A DNA stretch of 5,813 bases from Halanaerobiaceae bacterium. GTDB taxonomy: Bacteria; Bacillota; Halanaerobiia; Halanaerobiales; DTU029. The notes below the pieces were generated by a model. The model was not told the origin of the DNA, searched no databases, and saw only the letters and a program-made list of their open reading frames with translations. Of this stretch, positions 1 to 4,922 are shown piece by piece. Each line of letters opens with the position of its first letter. Position 1 is the first letter of the stretch. The stretch spans positions 1 through 5,813 of the forward strand of contig JAAYLO010000090.1 of assembly GCA_012521855.1 (NCBI GenBank), in the 5' to 3' direction. The translations under genes and the position numbers were made by a program.

Positions 1-277
1 GATACATTTTATATTTATCAAAACATAGCTCCACTACTTCATAGTCTGAGACTATTGGAATAGTACCTATGTCCAGAAACTTCTGTTTGTTGGCTGCAAG
101 TACACTTAATTCCGGATCAATGAGAGATAAAACAGCCTTTATTTGATTCTCTTTACAAATATTAAGAATCTCATCTAAATAGTTTTCCTTATCAATCTGT
201 GGTAAAATAAAATATTTATCTGCATCATATAACGCTGGCGCCAATTCACTACAGTCCGTTGCTATCACTTGTCCTCT
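1..277 (-). pseudogene. ATP-grasp (carbamoyl-phosphate-synthase-like) protein, 5'-truncated, runs off window edge
   Basis: An open minus-strand frame runs from 346 to the window edge. From 277 down it reads RGQVIATDCSELAPALYDAD and continues through LSLIDPELSVLAANKQKF and PIVSDYEVVELCFDKYKMY. As I recall the family, this is the pre-ATP-grasp (Rossmann-like) domain of the CarB-like ATP-grasp proteins common in polysaccharide clusters. That family normally opens with a strand such as MNILxTSxGRR about 25 residues earlier. Here the frame upstream has no such sequence, is closed by TGA at 347-349, and contains no ATG. The only in-frame candidate is GTG at 266-268, with AGAGG only 4 nt upstream, which would lack the first strand and the glycine-containing loop. 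I read it as a 5'-truncated or chimeric gene. The family assignment is firmer than the pseudogene call, because the C-terminus lies outside the window. Confidence 0.6.
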
Positions 278-356
278 ACTTACCCATTTTTGGCGGTCGC
301 CTTTTCGGTTGTCAAAGTTCTTCTTTTCTGTTCCTGCTTGCGTTTTTCAGTAAGCC
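278..356. other. Anomalous junction block between acetyltransferase stop and ATP-grasp remnant
   Basis: This stretch replaces the expected start region of the ATP-grasp gene. It is visibly richer in G and C than either neighbour and matches no coding frame I recognise. On the minus strand one frame reads through from the end of the acetyltransferase region as lysine- and arginine-rich sequence (TEKRKQEQKRR, then TEKATAKNG) to a stop. On the plus strand the frame is hydrophobic. It contains a small perfect palindrome, GGCG-AC-CGCC on the minus strand, at 292-301. It could be the scar of a deletion, the end of an insertion element, or a short dispersed repeat. Nothing here decides between them. 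Confidence 0.4.
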
Positions 357-998
357 CTAATTAGCATCAGTACATCTTTTAATAACTTTCGCAGGTATTC
401 CAACCGCCACTGAGTTTTCTTCTATATCCCTAGTTACAACAGCTCCTGCTCCTATAATACTATTTTTTTTAATACGTACACCTGGTATTACTACTGCCCC
501 TGTTCCAACATCAACACCTGATTCTATATATACGGAACCAGTTAAATGAACACCTGGTGAAATATGAACGTCTCTTTCTATAATTGTATCATGACTTATT
601 GTTGCGTTCATACCAACAATTACATTATCATAAACGACTACATCCGGATGGATCTTCACCCCAGCATTTATTATTAAACCATCCCCTAATTTTGCATATT
701 TTGAAATAGTAACATTATTAGAGATTACATTAACTGGTGTATAGCCCCAGTCTATTATTTTATCAAATAAATCTCTTCTAACTTTGTTGTTACCTATACT
801 AAGAACAAATTTTGTGGTGGTTGGATCATATTTCTTTATACTTTCAATATTACTCAGTACTTTTTTGTTTAAAATATACTTTCCATGAAGATCCTCATTA
901 TCATCTAAAAGCCCTATAATATTCCACTCTTTATTTTCTTCCACAATATCTATTACAATTTTTGAATGTCCTCCAGCACCAATTATTATAATGTCCAT
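357..998 (-). CDS. NeuD/PglD/EpsM-like sugar O/N-acyltransferase (left-handed beta-helix)
   Basis: The protein has 213 residues, the usual length for the NeuD/PglD family. It probably acetylates the 4-amino group of a UDP-amino-sugar with acetyl-CoA in the cytoplasm. The N-terminal Rossmann-like part begins MDIIIIGAGGHSKIV, and the glycine-rich GAGGHSK (residues 7-13) is the nucleotide-sugar binding signature. From about residue 92 to 200 it shows imperfect hexapeptide repeats typical of a left-handed beta-helix. His136 in SHDT matches the catalytic histidine position of PglD. The C-terminal GIPAKVIK (200-207) is the usual acetyl-CoA-side loop. The ATG at 996-998 follows GGGG with 7 nt between. 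It lies 71 bp after the sugar transferase, with no terminator seen between them. Its DNA is more AT-rich than the kinase and phosphatase genes. The sugar substrate is inferred from the neighbours. An O-acetyltransferase role of the NeuD kind is the main alternative. Confidence 0.88.
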   Translation of the reverse strand: MDIIIIGAGGHSKIVIDIVEENKEWNIIGLLDDNEDLHGKYILNKKVLSNIESIKKYDPTTTKFVLSIGNNKVRRDLFDKIIDWGYTPVNVISNNVTISKYAKLGDGLIINAGVKIHPDVVVYDNVIVGMNATISHDTIIERDVHISPGVHLTGSVYIESGVDVGTGAVVIPGVRIKKNSIIGAGAVVTRDIEENSVAVGIPAKVIKRCTDAN

Positions 999-1069
999 TT
1001 AACAGCCCCACTTTATTTTATATAATAAAAACCTTTATCTTAATTGTTGTTAATGTTACGATTCTTCCT

Positions 1070-1669
1070 CTATCCTCTATAGATGTTTGTTGGTCTAAAA
1101 AGCCTGCAAAAAGTAATAAGCAGGATCTTTATATCAAGCCAAATGTTAAAGGAATCAATATATGTATTATCTATAATAATCCGTTGATCCCAGCTAATGG
1201 AGTTTCTCCTCTTAACCTGCGCTAATCCCGTTATCCCTGGACGCATTGAGAACCTTTTTTTAGCCCAATCCGGATAGTTTTCATAACCATCATAAGGAAA
1301 ATAAGTGGCAGGGGGTCGTGGCCCGACAAGACTCATTTGCCCGATAAGAACATTCCACAATTGTGGAAGTTCATCTAAACTGGTAACTCTCAAAATTTTG
1401 CCTATCTTTGTTATTCTTTCGTCGTTTTCGCTCTTAATTTTAAGTCCATCACCCATTTTTTCAGCATTAACTACCATAGTCCTGAATTTAAGTATCTTAA
1501 AGGTTTTCCCATCCTTACCCAGACGTTCCTGCCGGAAAAATACCGGGCCTTCTGAAGTAAGTTTGATGAGTATTGCTATAATAACAAACAGTGGCGAAAA
1601 AATAATCAGGCCTATTAAACTACCCAATATATCAATAATTCTTTTAATAAACAGGTTTATTTTCCGCAT
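1070..1669 (-). CDS. PglC/EpsL-like monotopic phosphoglycosyl transferase (bacterial sugar transferase)
   Basis: The protein has 199 residues, matching the minimal PglC-type catalytic domain without the extra membrane region of WbaP or WcaJ. It should transfer a sugar-1-phosphate from a UDP-sugar to undecaprenyl phosphate, starting each repeat unit at the inner face of the membrane. A hydrophobic segment at about 12-36 contains Ser25-Pro26, the helix-break seen in the re-entrant helix of PglC. Next come FFRQERLGKDGKTFKILKFR, the catalytic Asp-Glu pair at 99-100 in SLDELPQLWNV, the VGPRPP motif (115-120) and RPGITGLAQV (143-152). The ATG begins one base after the TAG of the aminotransferase, so the two genes are probably translationally coupled, with a weak GTGGA site inside the upstream gene. 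With the flanking genes it fits EpsL of the Bacillus eps set. The sugar specificity is inferred. Confidence 0.92.
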   Translation of the reverse strand: MRKINLFIKRIIDILGSLIGLIIFSPLFVIIAILIKLTSEGPVFFRQERLGKDGKTFKILKFRTMVVNAEKMGDGLKIKSENDERITKIGKILRVTSLDELPQLWNVLIGQMSLVGPRPPATYFPYDGYENYPDWAKKRFSMRPGITGLAQVKRRNSISWDQRIIIDNTYIDSFNIWLDIKILLITFCRLFRPTNIYRG

Positions 1670-1670
1670 A

Positions 1671-2783
1671 CTATTTCCACAACCCCTTAATTACATCACA
1701 TACCCTGTGTAAATCCTCATCGGTCATCTTGGTATCGCTTGGCAGGCAGACACCATTGGCATAAATTTGCTCTGATACCCCATTCCCAACAAAATCATAA
1801 TCTGCAAAGACAGGCTGCATGTGCATCGGTTTCCAGATGGGTCTTGATTCTATATTCTCTTTCTCCAGGGCTTCTATGATATCCAGCGGCCGTATATCTC
1901 CGCTTAATGTAATACAGCTTAACCAGCAGTTTGGTTCATTCCAATCATTTATTGGCATCATTTCTATATCATCCAGGTTACCGAGCTCTCTCTTATAGAA
2001 TTCATAGATATACCTTTTCTTTGCAATTCTCTGATCCAGTACCTTCAGCTGTCCCCGGCCTATCCCTGCCAGGATATTACTCATCCTGTAGTTATACCCT
2101 ATCTCACTGTGTTGATAGTGCCGGGCTTTATCCCTTGCCTGGGTAGCCCAGAATCTTACCTTCCGGATTTTTTCTTCATCATCAGAAACCAGCATCCCGC
2201 CCCCAGAAGTTGTAATAATCTTATTCCCATTAAAAGAGAAGATGCCAAAATCACCGAAAGTACCGGTATACTTGCCTTTATAGGCAGTACCTAAAGATTC
2301 AGCTGCATCTTCTATTAAAGTCACATTATGATTTTTACATAAATATAAAATGGAATCCAGGTCTGCTGAAAGCCCATATAGATGGACAATTACGACAGCC
2401 TTTGCCTCTGGATACTTCTTAAAAGCTGTCTCCAGCGCTTCAGGATCCATATTCCAGGTCTCAATATTACTATCAATAAAAACAGGTACAGCTTTTTGAT
2501 AGATAACCGGATTAACTGTTGCAGCAAAAGTGAGATCCTGACAGAAGACTATATCTCCTTGTCCTACTCCAACAGCTTTTAATGCCATATGAATGGCAGC
2601 TGTCCCTGAAGATAATGCAACAGCGTGCTTTGCCCCTACCTTTTCAGCCAGTTCTCTCTCAAATCCATCTACATTTTCTCCCAGAGGCGCAATCCAGTTG
2701 CTTGCAAAAGCTTCCTGTATATATTTCATCTCATATCCTTCATCGCTCATATGGGGTGATGAAAGCCATATCTTCCCAGCCAT
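1671..2783 (-). CDS. epsN: EpsN/PglE-like PLP-dependent sugar aminotransferase (DegT/DnrJ/EryC1/StrS family)
   Basis: This 370-residue fold-type-I PLP enzyme probably aminates C4 of a UDP-4-keto-6-deoxy-N-acetylhexosamine, using glutamate as donor. Visible family marks are SSGTAAIH (58-65, phosphate-binding loop), CQDLTF (81-86), HLYG (134-137), EDAAESLG (158-165, with Asp159 expected to pair with the PLP nitrogen), FSFNGNKIITTSGGG with Lys188 as the Schiff-base lysine, and HSEIGYNYRMSNILAG (225-240). The opening (LSSPHMS, then SNWIAPLG) and the HYQHSEIG stretch closely resemble EpsN of Bacillus as I recall it. The length is full, and no key residue is missing. The ATG at 2781-2783 has AAAGGGG with a 6-nt spacer, a strong site. 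It is the first gene after a terminator and an AT-rich gap, so it probably heads a transcription unit with the sugar transferase and acetyltransferase. The exact keto-sugar substrate is inferred. Confidence 0.93.
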   Translation of the reverse strand: MAGKIWLSSPHMSDEGYEMKYIQEAFASNWIAPLGENVDGFERELAEKVGAKHAVALSSGTAAIHMALKAVGVGQGDIVFCQDLTFAATVNPVIYQKAVPVFIDSNIETWNMDPEALETAFKKYPEAKAVVIVHLYGLSADLDSILYLCKNHNVTLIEDAAESLGTAYKGKYTGTFGDFGIFSFNGNKIITTSGGGMLVSDDEEKIRKVRFWATQARDKARHYQHSEIGYNYRMSNILAGIGRGQLKVLDQRIAKKRYIYEFYKRELGNLDDIEMMPINDWNEPNCWLSCITLSGDIRPLDIIEALEKENIESRPIWKPMHMQPVFADYDFVGNGVSEQIYANGVCLPSDTKMTDEDLHRVCDVIKGLWK

Positions 2784-2974
2784 GAAAATCCCCTTTCAGT
2801 CTATAAAAACACCCTTCTTTTCCTCTATTTATTTCTTCATATTATTTCTTCTTAAATAATTATTCCTATCATAATATATATTCTAGATATCCTTCTGATA
2901 TCCTGCTGCTATATTCTACATGTTAATCCTTTTTCGATATGGATTTATACACTTAAAAACAAAAGCAAAATATG
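2784..2974 (-). promoter_or_regulatory. AT-rich intergenic region, probable promoter/leader of the aminotransferase operon
   Basis: This is the only sizeable non-coding gap between complete genes. It holds no open frame beyond a few codons. Because it follows a terminator-like hairpin and precedes a gene with a strong ribosome binding site, a promoter is expected. Several TA-rich -10-like hexamers are present, but none has a convincing -35 at 16-18 bp, so I do not assign a site. Two GATATC palindromes lie at 2886-2891 and 2897-2902, eleven bases apart. Closer to the gene, the minus strand is purine-rich and repeats GAAGAAATAA twice, as the complements of 2829-2838 and 2842-2851. Confidence 0.4.
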
Positions 2975-2994
2975 GAGCACAGAACTCTGTGCTC
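2975..2994 (-). terminator. Hairpin terminator after the YvlD-like gene
   Basis: GAGCACAG and CTGTGCTC form a perfect 8-bp stem around a 4-nt loop, beginning at the base right after the TGA stop of the small membrane protein. On the minus strand the hairpin is followed by a T-rich run (CATATTTTGCTTTTGTTTTT), which suits intrinsic termination in that direction, although the T tract is interrupted and starts a few bases late. On the plus strand no T run follows. It separates the kinase/phosphatase block from the sugar block. Confidence 0.6.
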
Positions 2995-3354
2995 TCAACT
3001 AAAAACCTGGTTTATAACCCAATTTATGAAACTGATTACAATTGAACCGAGAATAGCTGCACCAAGGCTGCTGACATAAAAACCAGGTACAATGGCTGCT
3101 GCCAGTAATAACATCAGTCCATTTATAACAAAAAGAAACAATCCCAGGGTTATGAAAGTCAATGGCAGTGTAAACAAAGTAAAGATAGGTTTTATGATTG
3201 CATTTATAAATCCGATAACAAGTGCACTGACAAAGACTGTGGCCAGTCCCTGGATATATATCCCTGGTACCAGAACTGATGTAGCCATCAGGGCAACCAT
3301 GGAAATCAAGAAACTGGCTAAAAAAGATCTCTTTTCTTTTCTCAAGATTACCAA
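2995..3354 (-). CDS. Small four-helix membrane protein, PF04020 / YvlD-like ('phage holin family IV')
   Basis: The protein has 119 residues, the usual size for this family. Four hydrophobic segments are visible, at roughly 10-29, 36-54, 62-88 (possibly two short passes) and 96-117. The conserved core is FINAIIKPIFTLFTLPLTFITLG (in pieces across 49-71), followed by INGLMLLLAA and a second VPGF. The family name 'phage holin' is historical and there is no sign of a phage here. In Bacillus the relative YvlD sits in a cell-envelope stress operon, but its biochemical role is not established. The start appears to be TTG at 3352-3354, with AGGGG six bases upstream. A second in-frame TTG at 3343-3345 is also possible, and there is no ATG before codon 19. 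It follows the phosphatase by 19 bp and ends at a terminator. Residues 29-58 and 89-118 look like an internal repeat. Confidence 0.85.
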   Translation of the reverse strand: MVILRKEKRSFLASFLISMVALMATSVLVPGIYIQGLATVFVSALVIGFINAIIKPIFTLFTLPLTFITLGLFLFVINGLMLLLAAAIVPGFYVSSLGAAILGSIVISFINWVINQVFS

Positions 3355-3365
3355 CTCCCTCCCCT
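3355..3365 (-). promoter_or_regulatory. Ribosome binding site that decides a TTG start
   Basis: The minus strand reads AGGGGAGGGAG directly before TTG. AGGGG lies 6 nt from the TTG at 3352-3354, and GGGAG lies 9 nt from the next in-frame TTG at 3343-3345. The strong purine site, together with the lack of an early ATG, supports a TTG start for the YvlD-like protein but does not settle which of the two is used. Confidence 0.6.
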
Positions 3366-3367
3366 AT

Positions 3368-3397
3368 ATTATACTAAACAAAAAGAGGTTTTGTGAA
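3368..3397 (-). promoter_or_regulatory. Candidate sigma-A-type promoter at the end of the phosphatase gene
   Basis: On the minus strand, TTCACA (3392-3397) lies 18 bp before TATAAT (3368-3373). The -10 is a perfect consensus and the -35 matches five of six. The -35 lies in the last codons of the phosphatase and the -10 directly after its TAG. Initiation about seven bases on would fall inside the ribosome binding site of the YvlD-like gene, giving a very short leader. That makes its use uncertain in this AT-rich DNA. Confidence 0.35.
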
Positions 3398-4168
3398 GTA
3401 CTCCCTGAATTTCCTCATAAATCCCTTTTTTTTCTTATTATAAAGTGCATCATTACTCAGCAATTTTTCATTATTTATGACCCTCTGATTATTTTCCAGG
3501 AGCTCTTCAACCAGGCCGTCTTTCAATAAGGCAATCCTCTCCAATCCATCTCTGAAATTCTGTTTCCTTCTATCAAGTGAGTGTACATCTGATCCCAGCA
3601 AGTGTATTGTATTACTTTTAAGCAAGAGAACTGCTGTTTTTTTGACCCTTTCACCAAAAACACCCAATATACTGCCTGTATTGAGTTGGCCGTAGATACC
3701 TTCTTTTACCCAGTTGTAGAAAATATCCGGATTTTTCATAATCTCCTGATAGCGCTCTGGATGACAGAGGATTATTTCAGTACCTGCTGCTTTCAGATTA
3801 TATAATACTTCCTCTGTATATACCGGAAATCTATCCAGAGGGAGCTCCAGGAGTATATATCTGCCGTCATTGATTGTAGGCACAAGGCCTTTTTCAAAAT
3901 CCTCTACCAGGGAAGGATAGATAAAAACCTCTGCTCCAGGGTATACCCTGAGTTGCAGCCCTTTATCATCTATCTCCTTTTGCAGTCTTTCCACCCTTTC
4001 TTTAAGCTCAGCAGGGGTCATCCGGTATCCTTCTTCCATGAAATGAGGTGTTGCCACTATACCCGTAAGCCCCTGTCTTACCGACTCTTCAGCTATTTTC
4101 AGGGCTGTTTCAATATTTCTTGCCCCGTCATCCACACCCGGAAGAATATGGCTGTGAATATCAAGCAT
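3374..4168 (-). CDS. CpsB/YwqE/CapC-type PHP-domain protein-tyrosine phosphatase
   Basis: The protein has 264 residues, slightly longer than the usual 240-260. It removes phosphate from the tyrosine tail of the cognate BY-kinase, using a metal cluster in a PHP-fold barrel in the cytoplasm. The metal-binding signatures are all visible: DIHSHILPGVDDGA (3-16, with His5, His7 and Asp13/14), ATPHF with His42, GAE with Glu80, LLELP with Glu108, CHPER with His136, and GSDVHS with Asp194 and His196. The ATG at 4166-4168 has AAAGGGG with a 7-nt spacer. It lies 31 bp after the kinase gene and surely belongs to the same operon. The C-terminal tail (about 244-264, KKKKGFMRKFREYF) is basic and may be a short extension beyond the core. 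That it acts on the neighbouring kinase follows from family knowledge and position. Confidence 0.94.
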   Translation of the reverse strand: MLDIHSHILPGVDDGARNIETALKIAEESVRQGLTGIVATPHFMEEGYRMTPAELKERVERLQKEIDDKGLQLRVYPGAEVFIYPSLVEDFEKGLVPTINDGRYILLELPLDRFPVYTEEVLYNLKAAGTEIILCHPERYQEIMKNPDIFYNWVKEGIYGQLNTGSILGVFGERVKKTAVLLLKSNTIHLLGSDVHSLDRRKQNFRDGLERIALLKDGLVEELLENNQRVINNEKLLSNDALYNKKKKGFMRKFREYFTKPLFV

Positions 4169-4199
4169 GTAAGTACCCCTTTCTTTTCTTTACTAAAGG

Positions 4200-4922
4200 C
4201 TAGCGGCCATAATAATAGTATCCATCACTCCGATTGCGATGAAGGGGGTATTTATTAAGTACAATACCCAGAACCCTGGCTTTAGCATTGATCAGAAATT
4301 CATTTGCCTTCAGGAGGGCATTCCGGTCAACCTGATGGGAAGCTGCCACCAGTATCGTCCCATCAACTCTGTTGGAGAGAATTGCTGCGTCAGTCACAGC
4401 CAATACCGGCGGTGTATCGATAAAAACAATATCAGCCTCTTCACAGGCCCTTTCCAGCACTTCTTCCATTTTTCGTGATCCCAGTAGCTCTGCCGGGTTT
4501 GGCGGTATTTTCCCTGCAGTTATTATCCTGACCCCTTCTATATCTGTAGTTTTCAATCCCTCCACCAATTCTATTTCACCGGAAAGAATATTACTTAGAC
4601 CACTGGTATTTGTAAGGTCAAAAAACCTGTGGAGTGTGGGTTTCCTCATATCTGCATCAATAATGATTACATTGTTCCCCATCTGTGCCCTGGATACGGC
4701 TATATTTACCAGGACAAAGGATTTCCCTTCAGAGGCAACACTGCTTGTGATGGCAACCGTCCGCAAAGTCCGGTCAGGGCTCAGAAAGGCAAGGTTTGTC
4801 CTGATATTTCTGAAAGCCTCTGTTACCGGTGATTTGGGATTTTTATGGACAATGACTTCTTTTTTTCTGCTCTGAAGAGACTGCCTGTCAGCTTTCCTCT
4901 TCTGTAATATACTCCTGATCAT
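4200..4922 (-). CDS. CpsD/CapB/YwqD-type tyrosine autokinase (BY-kinase)
   Basis: This 240-residue P-loop protein is the separate cytoplasmic kinase typical of Firmicutes. It cycles between a ring and monomers by autophosphorylation and so sets polysaccharide chain length and export. In order: the oligomerisation motif E-x2-R-x2-R at Glu35, Arg38, Arg41 (EAFRNIRTNL); Walker A at about 61-68 (SVASEGKS); Walker A' at 85-95 (VIIIDADMRKP); Walker B at 165-172 (IVFIDTPP); and a C-terminal tyrosine cluster Tyr235-Tyr238 just before the end. The residue after GKS is Phe, where many relatives have Thr. The ATG overlaps the stop of the chain-length gene by one base (TAATG), implying coupled translation, with GGGG 10 nt upstream. 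The tail of the preceding Wzz protein should be its membrane activator. The phosphatase downstream reverses the modification. Confidence 0.95.
   Translation of the reverse strand: MIRSILQKRKADRQSLQSRKKEVIVHKNPKSPVTEAFRNIRTNLAFLSPDRTLRTVAITSSVASEGKSFVLVNIAVSRAQMGNNVIIIDADMRKPTLHRFFDLTNTSGLSNILSGEIELVEGLKTTDIEGVRIITAGKIPPNPAELLGSRKMEEVLERACEEADIVFIDTPPVLAVTDAAILSNRVDGTILVAASHQVDRNALLKANEFLINAKARVLGIVLNKYPLHRNRSDGYYYYGR

Noticed and set aside
999..1069. Possible promoter between sugar transferase and acetyltransferase
   Set aside because: The gap is very AT-rich, and the TTAACA- and TATA-like words are not correctly spaced. Read-through from the upstream gene explains expression.
1305..1712. 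Plus-strand open frame antisense to the sugar transferase and aminotransferase end
   Set aside because: It lies opposite clear family members with intact motifs, resembles no protein I know, and crosses a gene boundary.
2784..2974. Riboswitch, small RNA or leader peptide before the aminotransferase
   Set aside because: No stable long-range pairing or sizeable open frame was found. The only ATG frames are a few codons long.
2995..3354. A phage or lysis cassette suggested by the 'phage holin' family name
   Set aside because: No endolysin, phage structural or integrase gene is nearby. The family is widespread in bacterial chromosomes and the name is historical.
4372..4875. 167-codon plus-strand open frame antisense to the kinase
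   Set aside because: It is the mirror of a well-conserved BY-kinase gene. Its Ser/Ile/Phe-rich composition is typical of a shadow frame, and no ribosome binding site was seen.
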